From Pseudomonas sp. S35 (GTDB taxonomy: Bacteria > Pseudomonadota > Gammaproteobacteria > Pseudomonadales > Pseudomonadaceae), in NCBI RefSeq assembly GCF_009866765.1, contig NZ_CP019431.1, positions 3,906,001-3,970,000 of the forward strand: a stretch of DNA of 64,000 nucleotides, read 5' to 3'. A model generated the notes under the pieces. The model had not been told where the DNA came from, did not search any database, and saw only the letters and a program-made list of their open reading frames with translations. Below, one piece after another: positions 54,944-64,000 of this stretch (the stretch's first letter is position 1; every line of letters starts with the position of its first letter). Both the position numbers and the translations under genes were made by a program.

Positions 54944-55378
54944 AAAGGTGGAGACAGTGGATTTATTGCGCAAAACATTGATCTAGAGCGGTATGCGCAC
55001 TCGCAAAAGCGGTTAAAAGATGCGCACCCTTAACTAAGCAGCACTCAAGCAAGTAACGACAACTTTCCCCGCCACACGAGAAACATTCGCTTAAACCTCG
55101 CGCAAACAATATTCATTATCATTTGGCCGATGAAAACTTCGTTACGAGGCAAACAAAACTTAATTGTTCAAATGCCCGCTAATGCCCGTCCTGCAAGGGC
55201 TACAGCCCCACAAAGGTGCACTATGTCCTTATTCCATCGAATAATTTCGCTATAGGAATTTTACTTGCCCGGTGTTTAGCCATAAAATCACCGCGATTGA
55301 CTGCGCTGCGACATATCGTCACTGCATCACTACTTTTTCGAGCTCAGAGACCTTTGCTCTCTGTTAAGGATTTCCAGC

Positions 55379-55792
55379 ATGACCGAAGCGACAGGACTCA
55401 TGGCCCACAACTGGGGCTTTGCCATTTTCCTCCTCGGTGTTGTCGGCCTCTGCGCCTTCATGCTCGGCGTCTCCAGCCTCCTCGGGTCAAAAGCCTGGGG
55501 CCGCAGCAAAAACGAACCGTTCGAGTCGGGCATGCTACCTACAGGTGGCGCCCGCTTGCGGCTCTCAGCCAAATTCTATCTGGTCGCGATGCTGTTCGTG
55601 ATCTTCGATATCGAAGCCCTTTTTCTCTTTGCCTGGTCTGTGTCCGTCCGCGAAAGCGGCTGGACCGGATTCGTCGAAGCTCTCGTTTTCATAGCAATTC
55701 TGTTGGCAGGCCTTGTCTACCTATTCCGAGTGGGCGCCCTTGATTGGGCTCCGGAAGCTCGTCGTAAGCGGCAAGCGAAGCTGAAACAATGA
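55379..55792 (+). CDS. nuoA: NADH dehydrogenase I subunit A
   Basis: The 137-residue membrane subunit has three helices and the family motif [13 protein letters not shown], followed by [23 protein letters not shown] with the conserved acidic residues. NuoA sits in the membrane arm at the junction with the quinone site. It is the first gene of the nuo operon and is followed by nuoB after 10 bp. Confidence 0.96.
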   Translation: MTEATGLMAHNWGFAIFLLGVVGLCAFMLGVSSLLGSKAWGRSKNEPFESGMLPTGGARLRLSAKFYLVAMLFVIFDIEALFLFAWSVSVRESGWTGFVEALVFIAILLAGLVYLFRVGALDWAPEARRKRQAKLKQ

Positions 55793-55802
55793 GGCTTTGG
55801 CG

Positions 55803-56477
55803 ATGCAATACAATCTCACCAGGATCGACCCGGATGCTCCTAACGATCAGTACCCCATCGGCGAACGGGAAACCGTCTCCGATCCGTTAGAAGATCAAGT
55901 CCACAAAAACATCTACATGGGCAAGCTCGAAGACGTGCTGAGTGGCGCGGTCAACTGGGGGCGTAAAAACTCTCTGTGGCCGTACAACTTCGGTCTGTCG
56001 TGCTGCTACGTGGAAATGACCACCGCCTTCACGGCGCCCCACGACATCGCGCGCTTTGGCGCCGAAGTTATCCGGGCATCGCCGCGCCAGGCGGATTTCA
56101 TGGTTATCGCCGGAACCTGCTTTATCAAGATGGCGCCGATCATTCAGCGTCTCTACGAGCAAATGCTCGAACCGAAGTGGGTTATCTCCATGGGTTCGTG
56201 CGCCAACTCCGGTGGCATGTACGACATCTACTCCGTGGTTCAAGGGGTGGATAAGTTCCTGCCCGTGGACGTCTACGTGCCTGGCTGCCCGCCCCGCCCT
56301 GAAGCTTTTCTGCAAGGCTTGATGCTGTTGCAGGAATCGATTGGCAAGGAGCGTCGCCCGCTTTCCTGGGTCGTCGGCGATCAAGGCGTATACCGCGCCG
56401 AGATGCCGTCCCAAAAGGAACAGCGCCGCGAACAGCGAATCGCAGTCACCAACCTGCGCAGCCCCGACGAAGTCTGA
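55803..56477 (+). CDS. nuoB: NADH dehydrogenase I subunit B
   Basis: NuoB holds cluster N2, next to the quinone site. The 224-residue protein has the LSCCYVEM pair, GTC, and CANSGG plus CPPRP cysteines that bind N2. I use the ATG at 55803 with GAGGC upstream, not the earlier TTG. A gap of about 70 bp separates it from nuoC. Confidence 0.96.
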   Translation: MQYNLTRIDPDAPNDQYPIGERETVSDPLEDQVHKNIYMGKLEDVLSGAVNWGRKNSLWPYNFGLSCCYVEMTTAFTAPHDIARFGAEVIRASPRQADFMVIAGTCFIKMAPIIQRLYEQMLEPKWVISMGSCANSGGMYDIYSVVQGVDKFLPVDVYVPGCPPRPEAFLQGLMLLQESIGKERRPLSWVVGDQGVYRAEMPSQKEQRREQRIAVTNLRSPDEV

Positions 56478-56548
56478 TCCAGCCCGCTTCTTTTATAGAA
56501 CGAACACCTGGCTTCATTCTTTACGTTGACCGAAAGCGATAAAAAACC

Positions 56549-58333
56549 ATGACTACAGGCAGTGCTCTGTATATCCCGCCTTACAAGGCAGACGACCAGG
56601 ATGTGGTCGTCGAACTCAATAACCGTTTTGGCCCTGACGCCTTCACCGCCCAGGCCACACGTACCGGCATGCCGGTACTGTGGGTGGCGCGTGCCAAGCT
56701 CGTCGAGGTCCTGACCTTCCTGCGTAACCTGCCCAAGCCGTATGTCATGCTCTATGACCTGCATGGCGTGGACGAGCGTCTGCGCACCAAGCGCCAGGGG
56801 CTGCCGAGTGGCGCCGACTTCACCGTGTTCTATCACCTGATGTCGCTGGAACGTAACAGCGACGTGATGATCAAGGTTGCCCTCTCCGAGAGCGACCTGA
56901 GCGTCCCGACCGTCACCGGTATCTGGCCGAACGCCAGCTGGTACGAGCGTGAAGTCTGGGACATGTTCGGTATCGACTTCCCGGGTCACCCGCACCTGAC
57001 GCGCATCATGATGCCGCCCACCTGGGAAGGTCACCCGCTGCGCAAGGACTTCCCGGCCCGCGCCACCGAGTTCGATCCATTCAGCCTCAACCTGGCCAAG
57101 CAACAGCTGGAAGAAGAAGCCGCGCGCTTCCGTCCGGAAGACTGGGGCATGAAGCGTTCCGGCACCAACGAGGACTACATGTTCCTCAACCTGGGCCCGA
57201 ACCACCCTTCGGCTCACGGTGCCTTCCGTATCATCCTGCAACTGGACGGCGAAGAAATCGTCGACTGCGTGCCGGACATCGGCTACCACCACCGTGGTGC
57301 CGAGAAGATGGCCGAGCGCCAGTCGTGGCACAGCTTCATCCCGTACACCGACCGTATCGACTACCTCGGCGGCGTGATGAACAACCTGCCGTACGTGCTC
57401 TCGGTCGAGAAGCTGGCCGGCATTGAAGTGCCAGACCGCGTCGACACCATCCGCATCATGATGGCCGAGTTCTTCCGGATCACCAGCCACCTGCTGTTCC
57501 TGGGTACCTATATCCAGGACGTGGGCGCCATGACCCCGGTGTTCTTCACCTTCACCGACCGTCAGCGCGCCTACAAGGTCATCGAAGCCGTTACTGGCTT
57601 CCGCCTGCACCCGGCCTGGTACCGCATCGGCGGTGTGGCCCACGACCTGCCGAACGGTTGGGAGCGTCTGGTCAAGGAATTCATCGACTGGATGCCCAAG
57701 CGTCTGGACGAGTACCAAAAAGCCGCGCTCGACAACAGCATCCTCAAGGGCCGTACCATCGGCGTCGCCGCCTACAACACCAAAGAGGCCCTGGAATGGG
57801 GCGTCACCGGTGCAGGCCTGCGCTCGACTGGCTGCGACTTCGACCTGCGTAAAGCGCGCCCGTACTCCGGCTACGAGAACTTCGAATTCGAAGTCCCGCT
57901 GGCGGCCAACGGCGACGCCTACGACCGTTGCATCGTGCGCGTCGAAGAAATGCGCCAGAGCCTGAAGATCATCGAGCAGTGCATGCGCAACATGCCGGCC
58001 GGCCCGTACAAGGCGGATCACCCGCTGACCACGCCGCCGCCCAAAGAGCGCACGCTGCAGCACATCGAAACCCTGATCACGCACTTCCTGCAGGTTTCGT
58101 GGGGCCCGGTCATGCCGGCCAACGAATCCTTCCAGATGATCGAAGCGACCAAGGGTATCAACAGTTATTACCTGACGAGCGATGGCGGCACCATGAGCTA
58201 CCGCACCCGGATTCGTACTCCAAGCTTCCCGCACTTGCAGCAGATCCCTTCGGTGATCAAAGGCGAGATGGTCGCGGACTTGATTGCGTACCTGGGTAGT
58301 ATCGATTTCGTTATGGCCGACGTGGACCGCTAA
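56549..58333 (+). CDS. nuoC: Fused NADH dehydrogenase I subunit C/D
   Basis: The 594-residue protein joins NuoC (to about residue 190, with the [21 protein letters not shown] motif) to NuoD (from about 210, with [15 protein letters not shown] and [16 protein letters not shown] segments). NuoCD forms the peripheral quinone-binding core. The fusion is normal in pseudomonads and enterics. It is followed by nuoE after 2 bp. Confidence 0.97.
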   Translation: MTTGSALYIPPYKADDQDVVVELNNRFGPDAFTAQATRTGMPVLWVARAKLVEVLTFLRNLPKPYVMLYDLHGVDERLRTKRQGLPSGADFTVFYHLMSLERNSDVMIKVALSESDLSVPTVTGIWPNASWYEREVWDMFGIDFPGHPHLTRIMMPPTWEGHPLRKDFPARATEFDPFSLNLAKQQLEEEAARFRPEDWGMKRSGTNEDYMFLNLGPNHPSAHGAFRIILQLDGEEIVDCVPDIGYHHRGAEKMAERQSWHSFIPYTDRIDYLGGVMNNLPYVLSVEKLAGIEVPDRVDTIRIMMAEFFRITSHLLFLGTYIQDVGAMTPVFFTFTDRQRAYKVIEAVTGFRLHPAWYRIGGVAHDLPNGWERLVKEFIDWMPKRLDEYQKAALDNSILKGRTIGVAAYNTKEALEWGVTGAGLRSTGCDFDLRKARPYSGYENFEFEVPLAANGDAYDRCIVRVEEMRQSLKIIEQCMRNMPAGPYKADHPLTTPPPKERTLQHIETLITHFLQVSWGPVMPANESFQMIEATKGINSYYLTSDGGTMSYRTRIRTPSFPHLQQIPSVIKGEMVADLIAYLGSIDFVMADVDR

Positions 58334-58335
58334 GC

Positions 58336-58833
58336 ATGAACAGCACGCTTATCCAGACAGACCGTTTCACCTTGAGTGAAACCGAGCGCTCGGCCATCGA
58401 GCACGAGCTGCATCACTACGAAGACCCGCGCGCGGCGTCGATCGAAGCCTTGAAGATCGTCCAGAAGGAACGTGGCTGGGTGCCGGACGGCGCCCTCTAC
58501 GCCATCGGCGAACTGCTCGGCATCCCCGCCAGCGACGTTGAAGGCGTGGCCACGTTCTACAGCCAGATCTTCCGCCAACCGGTGGGCCGCCACATCATTC
58601 GCGTGTGCGACAGCATGGTCTGCTACATCGGCGGCCACGAGTCCGTGGTCAGCGAGATCCAGAACAAACTGGGCATCGGCCTCGGCCAAACCACCGCCGA
58701 CGGCCGCTTCACGCTGCTGCCGGTGTGCTGCCTGGGCAACTGCGACAAGGCGCCGGCGTTGATGATCGACGACGACACATTCGGTGACGTGCAAGCATCC
58801 GGCGTGACCCAATTGCTTGAGGGCTACCCATGA
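58336..58833 (+). CDS. nuoE: NADH dehydrogenase I subunit E
   Basis: The 165-residue subunit binds the [2Fe-2S] cluster N1a with the four cysteines in [12 protein letters not shown] and [11 protein letters not shown]. It supports NADH oxidation together with NuoF. Its stop overlaps nuoF by 4 bp. Confidence 0.96.
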   Translation: MNSTLIQTDRFTLSETERSAIEHELHHYEDPRAASIEALKIVQKERGWVPDGALYAIGELLGIPASDVEGVATFYSQIFRQPVGRHIIRVCDSMVCYIGGHESVVSEIQNKLGIGLGQTTADGRFTLLPVCCLGNCDKAPALMIDDDTFGDVQASGVTQLLEGYP

Positions 58834-60185
58834 CCCTTACATCTTTCGGCCCGGCCAACCTGATCAAGCGTTCGCCCGAGACTCACCCGCTGACCTGGCG
58901 CCTGCGTGACGACGCCGAGCCGGTCTGGCTCGACGAGTACCAGGCCAAGAACGGTTACGCGGCCGCACGCAAAGCCTTTGCCGACATGGCCCAGGACGAC
59001 ATCGTCCAGACCGTGAAAGACGCCGGCCTCAAAGGCCGCGGCGGTGCAGGCTTCCCCACGGGTGTGAAGTGGGGCCTGATGCCCAAGGACGAATCCATCA
59101 ACATCCGCTACCTGCTGTGCAACGCGGATGAAATGGAGCCGAACACCTGGAAAGACCGCATGCTGATGGAGCAACTGCCCCATCTGCTGATCGAAGGCAT
59201 GCTGATCAGCGCCCGCGCACTCAAGACCTACCGTGGCTATATCTTCCTGCGTGGCGAATACACCACTGCCGCCAAGCACCTCAACCGTGCCGTGGCGGAA
59301 GCCAAGGCAGCGGGCCTTTTGGGCAAGAACATCCTCGGTTCCGGTTTTGACTTCGAACTGTTCGTGCACACCGGCGCCGGGCGTTATATCTGCGGTGAAG
59401 AAACCGCACTGATCAACTCCCTCGAAGGCCGCCGCGCCAACCCGCGCTCCAAGCCGCCCTTCCCGGCCGCCGTGGGCGTGTGGGGCAAGCCGACTTGTGT
59501 GAACAACGTCGAGACCCTGTGCAATGTGCCGGCGATCATCGCCGACGGCGTGGACTGGTACAAATCGTTGGCCCGTGAAGGCAGTGAAGACATGGGCACC
59601 AAGCTCATGGGCTTCTCCGGCAAGGTCAAGAACCCTGGGCTGTGGGAGCTACCATTCGGCGTGACCGCTCGCGAGCTGTTCGAGGACTACGCCGGCGGCA
59701 TGCGCGACGGCTACACCTTGAAAGCCTGGCAGCCAGGCGGCGCCGGCACCGGCTTCCTGTTACCCGAGCACCTCGACGCACAGATGTATGCCGGTGGCAT
59801 CGGCAAGGTGGGCACCCGGATGGGTACTGGCCTGGCGATGGCCGTGGACAACACTGTCAACATGGTCTCGCTACTGCGCAACATGGAGCAGTTCTTTGCC
59901 CGTGAATCCTGCGGCTTCTGCACCCCCTGCCGCGACGGCCTGCCGTGGAGCGTCAAGCTGCTGATGGCCCTGGAAAAAGGCGAGGGCCGCGAGGGAGACA
60001 TCGAAACCCTGCTGGGCCTGGTCGGTTTCCTCGGCCCAGGCAAGACCTTCTGTGCTCACGCACCGGGCGCCGTTGAGCCATTGGGCAGCGCAATCAAATA
60101 CTTCCGCTCGGAGTTCGAAGCCGGCATCGCGCCTACCAGCGCCGCCGTCCCGCCTCTGGCAAGGCCGATCGTAGTCGGCGCGTAA
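58830..60185 (+). CDS. nuoF: NADH dehydrogenase I subunit F
   Basis: NuoF holds FMN, the NADH site and one [4Fe-4S] cluster. The 451-residue protein has the [14 protein letters not shown] loop, the [15 protein letters not shown] motif, and the cluster cysteines in [12 protein letters not shown] plus a late Cys. The order nuoE-nuoF-nuoG is standard. About 135 bp precede nuoG. Confidence 0.98.
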   Translation: MTLTSFGPANLIKRSPETHPLTWRLRDDAEPVWLDEYQAKNGYAAARKAFADMAQDDIVQTVKDAGLKGRGGAGFPTGVKWGLMPKDESINIRYLLCNADEMEPNTWKDRMLMEQLPHLLIEGMLISARALKTYRGYIFLRGEYTTAAKHLNRAVAEAKAAGLLGKNILGSGFDFELFVHTGAGRYICGEETALINSLEGRRANPRSKPPFPAAVGVWGKPTCVNNVETLCNVPAIIADGVDWYKSLAREGSEDMGTKLMGFSGKVKNPGLWELPFGVTARELFEDYAGGMRDGYTLKAWQPGGAGTGFLLPEHLDAQMYAGGIGKVGTRMGTGLAMAVDNTVNMVSLLRNMEQFFARESCGFCTPCRDGLPWSVKLLMALEKGEGREGDIETLLGLVGFLGPGKTFCAHAPGAVEPLGSAIKYFRSEFEAGIAPTSAAVPPLARPIVVGA

Positions 60186-60320
60186 CGCTTTAAAAGGCGA
60201 AGGGTCCGTGCCCTTCGCCTTCTCATGTGCTGACGCCTTTGAGGCTGTGTAGATGCACATGAATAACAAGATTCCATTAGCCACGCCCGCTGACAACGGG
60301 CCAACGAAGAACTTTGAACC

Positions 60321-63035
60321 ATGGCCACTATCCACGTAGACGGCAAAGCGCTCGAAGTCGATGGGGCGGACAACCTGTTACAGGCGTGTCTGTCACTAGG
60401 CCTCGACATCCCGTATTTCTGCTGGCACCCCGCACTCGGTAGCGTCGGTGCCTGTCGCCAGTGTGCGGTCAAGCAATACACCGACGAAAACGACACGCGT
60501 GGTCGTATCGTCATGTCCTGCATGACCCCAGCCACCGACAACACCTGGATCTCCATCGAAGATGAAGAATCCAAGGCGTTCCGCGCCAGCGTTGTCGAAT
60601 GGCTGATGACCAACCACCCCCACGACTGCCCGGTCTGTGAGGAAGGCGGTCACTGCCACCTGCAAGACATGACGGTGATGACCGGCCACAACGAGCGCCG
60701 TTATCGCTTCACCAAGCGTACCCACCAGAACCAGGACCTCGGCCCGTTCATTTCCCACGAAATGAACCGCTGCATCGCCTGCTACCGTTGCGTGCGTTTC
60801 TATAAAGACTACGCTGGCGGCACCGACCTGGGCGTATTCGGCGCCCACGACAACGTGTACTTCGGTCGCGTTGAAGATGGCGTGCTCGAAAGCGAGTTCT
60901 CCGGCAACCTCACCGAGGTCTGCCCGACCGGTGTGTTCACCGACAAGACCCACTCCGAGCGCTACAACCGCAAGTGGGACATGCAGTTCGCCCCGAGTAT
61001 CTGCCACGGCTGCTCCAGCGGTTGCAACATCTCGCCAGGCGAGCGCTACGGTGAACTGCGTCGTATCGAAAACCGCTTCAACGGTTCGGTCAACCAGTAC
61101 TTCCTGTGCGACCGTGGCCGTTTCGGCTATGGCTACGTCAACCGCAAGGATCGCCCACGCCAACCGCTGCTGGCCGATGGCGCCAAGCTGAGCCTGGACG
61201 ACGCGCTGGATAAAGCCGCCGACCTGCTGCGCGGCCGCAACATCGTCGGTATCGGTTCGCCCCGCGCTAGCCTCGAAAGCAACTACGCGTTGCGCGAGCT
61301 GGTCGGTGCCGAGCACTTCTACTCAGGCATCGAAGCCGGTGAGCTGGAGCGTATCCGGCTGGTCCTGCAAGTGCTGAACGACAGCCCGCTGCCCGTTCCG
61401 AACATGCGCGACATCGAAGACCACGACGCGATCTTCGTGCTCGGTGAAGACCTGACCCAGACCGCTGCCCGCGTGGCCCTGTCCCTGCGCCAGTCGGTCA
61501 AGGGCAAGGCCGAAGAGATGGCCGACGCCATGCGCGTACAGCCTTGGCTCGACGCCGCCGTGAAAAACATCGGCCAGCACGCGCTGAACCCGCTGTTTAT
61601 CGCCAGCATCGCTGAAACCAAGCTCGACGACATCGCCGAAGAATGTGTCCACGCCGCACCGGACGACCTGGCCCGCATCGGTTTCGCAGTGGCCCACGCC
61701 CTCGACGCCAGCGCGCCTGCCGTCGAAGGCTTGGACGCTGAAGCCGCTGAACTGGCCCAGCGCATCGCCGACGCCCTGCTCGCCGCCAAGCGCCCGTTGA
61801 TCATTGCCGGTACCTCGTTGGGTTCCAAGGCGCTGATCGAAGCCGCTGCCAACATCGCCAAGGCCCTTAAGCTGCGCGACAAGAACGGCTCCATCAGCCT
61901 GGTTGTGCCGGAAGCCAACAGCCTCGGCCTGGCCATGCTCGGTGGTGAGTCCCTGGATGCCGGCCTGCAAGCCGTGATCGACGGCAATGCCGACGCCATC
62001 GTGGTGCTGGAAAACGACCTGTACACCCGCACCGACGCCGCCAAGGTTGACGCTGCGCTGAACGCCGCCAAAGTGCTGATCGTGGCCGACCACCAGAAGA
62101 CCGCCACCAGCGACCGCGCCCAGTTGGTACTGCCAGCCGCAAGCTTCGCCGAAGGCGACGGTACCCTGGTCAGCCAGGAAGGCCGCGCCCAGCGCTTCTT
62201 CCAAGTGTTCGATCCGAAGTACATGGACGCCAGCATCCTGGTTCACGAAGGCTGGCGCTGGCTGCATGCCCTGCGTGCCACCCTGCTGAACCAGCCGATC
62301 GACTGGACCCAGCTCGACCACGTGACCGCTGCCGTCGCTTCCAGCGCACCGCAGCTTGCCCGGATTGTCGACGCTGCACCGTCCGCCGCGTTCCGCATCA
62401 AGGGCATGAAACTGGCCCGCGAACCGCTGCGTTACTCCGGTCGTACCGCCATGCGCGCCGACATCAGCGTGCACGAGCCGCGTACGCCACAAGACAACGA
62501 CACCGCCTTCGCCTTCTCCATGGAAGGTTACTCAGGGTCGGTCGAGCCACGTCAGCAGGTGCCGTTCGCCTGGTCGCCGGGCTGGAACTCGCCGCAAGCC
62601 TGGAACAAGTTCCAGGACGAAGTCGGTGGTCACATCCGCGCTGGCGACCCGGGCACCCGCCTGATCGAAAGCACCGGTGACTCGCTGAACTGGTTCGCTG
62701 CGGTGCCGCGTCCGTTCAACCCGGCCCAGGGCACCTGGCAGGTTGTGCCGTTCTTCCACCTGTTCGGCAGCGAAGAGAACTCTTCCAAGGCTGCGCCGGT
62801 GCAAGGCCGCATCCCAGAAGCCTACGTGTCCGTGGCCAAGTCCGAAGCCGACCGCCTCGGCGTCAACGACGGTGCCCTGCTCAGCTTGACCGTGGCCGGC
62901 CAGACCCTGCGTCTGCCGCTGCGCATCAACGATGAGTTGGGTGCCGGTCTGGTTGCACTGCCTAAAGGCCTCGCTGGCATTCCGCCTGCGATCTTCGGCA
63001 AAACCGTTGACGGTCTGCAGGAGGCAGCGCAATGA
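60321..63035 (+). CDS. nuoG: NADH dehydrogenase I subunit G
   Basis: The 904-residue protein has an N-terminal [2Fe-2S] domain ([19 protein letters not shown]), then His/Cys cluster motifs ([18 protein letters not shown] and [17 protein letters not shown]), and a molybdopterin-oxidoreductase-like body. The [10 protein letters not shown] motif may bind the extra N7 cluster. It completes the NADH-oxidising arm. Its stop overlaps nuoH by 4 bp. Confidence 0.97.
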   Translation: MATIHVDGKALEVDGADNLLQACLSLGLDIPYFCWHPALGSVGACRQCAVKQYTDENDTRGRIVMSCMTPATDNTWISIEDEESKAFRASVVEWLMTNHPHDCPVCEEGGHCHLQDMTVMTGHNERRYRFTKRTHQNQDLGPFISHEMNRCIACYRCVRFYKDYAGGTDLGVFGAHDNVYFGRVEDGVLESEFSGNLTEVCPTGVFTDKTHSERYNRKWDMQFAPSICHGCSSGCNISPGERYGELRRIENRFNGSVNQYFLCDRGRFGYGYVNRKDRPRQPLLADGAKLSLDDALDKAADLLRGRNIVGIGSPRASLESNYALRELVGAEHFYSGIEAGELERIRLVLQVLNDSPLPVPNMRDIEDHDAIFVLGEDLTQTAARVALSLRQSVKGKAEEMADAMRVQPWLDAAVKNIGQHALNPLFIASIAETKLDDIAEECVHAAPDDLARIGFAVAHALDASAPAVEGLDAEAAELAQRIADALLAAKRPLIIAGTSLGSKALIEAAANIAKALKLRDKNGSISLVVPEANSLGLAMLGGESLDAGLQAVIDGNADAIVVLENDLYTRTDAAKVDAALNAAKVLIVADHQKTATSDRAQLVLPAASFAEGDGTLVSQEGRAQRFFQVFDPKYMDASILVHEGWRWLHALRATLLNQPIDWTQLDHVTAAVASSAPQLARIVDAAPSAAFRIKGMKLAREPLRYSGRTAMRADISVHEPRTPQDNDTAFAFSMEGYSGSVEPRQQVPFAWSPGWNSPQAWNKFQDEVGGHIRAGDPGTRLIESTGDSLNWFAAVPRPFNPAQGTWQVVPFFHLFGSEENSSKAAPVQGRIPEAYVSVAKSEADRLGVNDGALLSLTVAGQTLRLPLRINDELGAGLVALPKGLAGIPPAIFGKTVDGLQEAAQ

Positions 63036-64000
63036 CTTGGTTCACGCCGGAAGTAATTGACGTGATCATTTCGGTGGTCAAGGCCATCGTGATCCTGTTG
63101 GCCGTGGTCGTTGCGGGCGCGCTGCTCAGCTTCGTCGAACGTCGCCTGCTGGGCTGGTGGCAGGACCGTTACGGTCCGAACCGCGTTGGCCCGTTCGGTA
63201 TGTTCCAGATCGCGGCCGACATGCTGAAAATGTTCTTCAAGGAAGACTGGACCCCGCCGTTTGCCGACAAGGTGATCTTCACCCTGGCACCGGTCGTGGC
63301 CATGAGCGCCTTGCTGATCGCCTTCGCGATCATCCCGATCACCCCGACGTGGGGCGTGGCGGACCTGAACATCGGCTTGCTGTTCTTCTTCGCCATGGCC
63401 GGCTTGTCGGTCTACGCGGTGCTGTTCGCCGGTTGGTCGAGCAACAACAAGTTCGCCCTGCTGGGCAGCTTGCGGGCTTCGGCCCAGACCGTGTCCTACG
63501 AAGTGTTCATGGGCCTCGCGCTGATGGGCATCGTGGTGCAGGTCGGCTCGTTCAACATGCGCGACATCGTCGAGTACCAGGCGCAGAACCTGTGGTTCAT
63601 CATTCCGCAGTTCTTTGGCTTCTGCACGTTCTTCATCGCTGGCGTCGCCGTGACTCACCGTCACCCGTTCGACCAGCCGGAAGCGGAACAGGAACTGGCC
63701 GACGGTTACCACATTGAATATGCCGGCATGAAATGGGGCATGTTCTTCGTCGGTGAATACATCGGCATCATCTTGATCTCGGCCCTGCTGGTCACGCTGT
63801 TCTTCGGCGGCTGGCACGGTCCGTTCGGCATCCTGCCGCAGTTGGCGTTCTTCTGGTTCTTCCTTAAGACCGCGTTCTTCATCATGTTGTTTATCCTGCT
63901 GCGCGCTTCCATTCCGCGTCCACGGTACGACCAGGTGATGGATTTCAGCTGGCGCTTCTGCCTGCCACTGACCCTGATCAATTTGCTGGTGACTGCTGCC
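63032..64000 (+). CDS. nuoH: NADH dehydrogenase I subunit H, partial at the right edge
   Basis: The frame is open from the ATG at 63032 to the window end, giving 323 residues of a protein that is usually about 335. It has the [24 protein letters not shown] motif, a set of about eight membrane helices, and the acidic [21 protein letters not shown] loop ([14 protein letters not shown]). NuoH is the membrane subunit that links the quinone site to the proton channels. Only the C-terminal end is missing. Confidence 0.97.
   Translation, partial: MTWFTPEVIDVIISVVKAIVILLAVVVAGALLSFVERRLLGWWQDRYGPNRVGPFGMFQIAADMLKMFFKEDWTPPFADKVIFTLAPVVAMSALLIAFAIIPITPTWGVADLNIGLLFFFAMAGLSVYAVLFAGWSSNNKFALLGSLRASAQTVSYEVFMGLALMGIVVQVGSFNMRDIVEYQAQNLWFIIPQFFGFCTFFIAGVAVTHRHPFDQPEAEQELADGYHIEYAGMKWGMFFVGEYIGIILISALLVTLFFGGWHGPFGILPQLAFFWFFLKTAFFIMLFILLRASIPRPRYDQVMDFSWRFCLPLTLINLLVTAA

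Larger units (their letters stand above)
54722..55378. other. 657-bp region between aceA and nuoA: terminator, REP pair and nuo leader
   Basis: From left to right it contains the aceA terminator, the REPIN at 54852-54943, and an AT-richer stretch that should hold the nuo promoter. Near 55105-55123 lies AACAATATTCATTATCATT, which matches the Fur-box consensus at about 11 of 19 positions. A short leader with CTGTTAAGGATTTCC gives nuoA its ribosome site. I see no protein gene. Confidence 0.55.

Noticed and set aside
55216..55743. A frame covering the nuoA leader and most of nuoA
   Set aside because: It is out of frame with nuoA, which has clear family motifs.
56381..58234. A 617-codon frame opposite nuoCD
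   Set aside because: It is antisense to nuoCD and has no domain signal.

Overview
The window looks like chromosomal DNA of a fluorescent Pseudomonas (P. fluorescens group). The reasons are the high GC content, the gene content and order (tusDCBE, cysG-serS-crcB-rarA-lolA-ftsK, aat-bpt-infA-clpA-clpS-cspD, icd/idh, mnmA-hflD-purB, aceA, and nuo with a fused nuoCD), a full-length hybrid GacS kinase, and scattered REP-type palindromes of the kind common in these genomes. Family calls come from reading the translated sequences; no database search was possible.

Positions 1-1900 are the only accessory-looking stretch. They hold an unrecognised open frame running off the left edge, a near-perfect 28-bp inverted repeat that looks like leftover insertion-sequence ends, an SRAP (YedK/HMCES-type) gene cut at both ends, and the C-terminal half of a tyrosine recombinase beside the 3' end of a tRNA-Ser(UGA) gene. 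This is best read as the scar of a decayed element that had integrated at the tRNA.

Positions 2000-9700 encode a YccA membrane protein, then a leftward run for cell-envelope synthesis (exbB-exbD-lpxK-Trm112-kdsB-phosphatase-murB) with comEC upstream. Positions 9760-19300 hold a DUF2062 protein, a PirR/PirS-type two-component pair, gacS, ldhA, a zinc-ribbon-like protein, a META lipoprotein, a TlpA-like lipoprotein, arsC, wrbA and DUF2069. Positions 19300-27200 contain a 3-methyladenine glycosylase, ttcA, Yip1, SprT, a CoA-transferase, tusDCBE with a TrpD2/YbiB gene, and a glutathionyl-hydroquinone reductase.

Positions 27200-34800 are one leftward block: ftsK, lolA, rarA, crcB, serS and cysG. 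Positions 35200-40500 form an N-degron neighbourhood: aat and bpt make the destabilising N-terminus, clpS and clpA recognise and unfold the substrate, and infA and cspD are neighbours. Positions 40500-44600 carry two unrelated NADP-isocitrate dehydrogenases, icd and idh, back to back. With aceA (53.4 kb) they set the split between the TCA cycle and the glyoxylate shunt. Positions 44600-52900 hold a LysR regulator, an EamA transporter, a Nudix hydrolase, mnmA-hflD, purB, roxA, a GNAT acetyltransferase and a secretin-domain-like exported protein. From 55.4 kb to the right edge runs the nuo operon (nuoA, B, CD, E, F, G and partial H).

Tus, MnmA and TtcA all serve tRNA thiolation, so that pathway is heavily represented. 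I found no CRISPR array, prophage, toxin-antitoxin pair or convincing new defence or secretion system. The points that merit a second look are the tRNA-Ser scar, the unexplained 485-bp gap before aceA, a possible small gene before ftsK, the tailed CspD, and the orphaned Pir-type sensor pair beside gacS.
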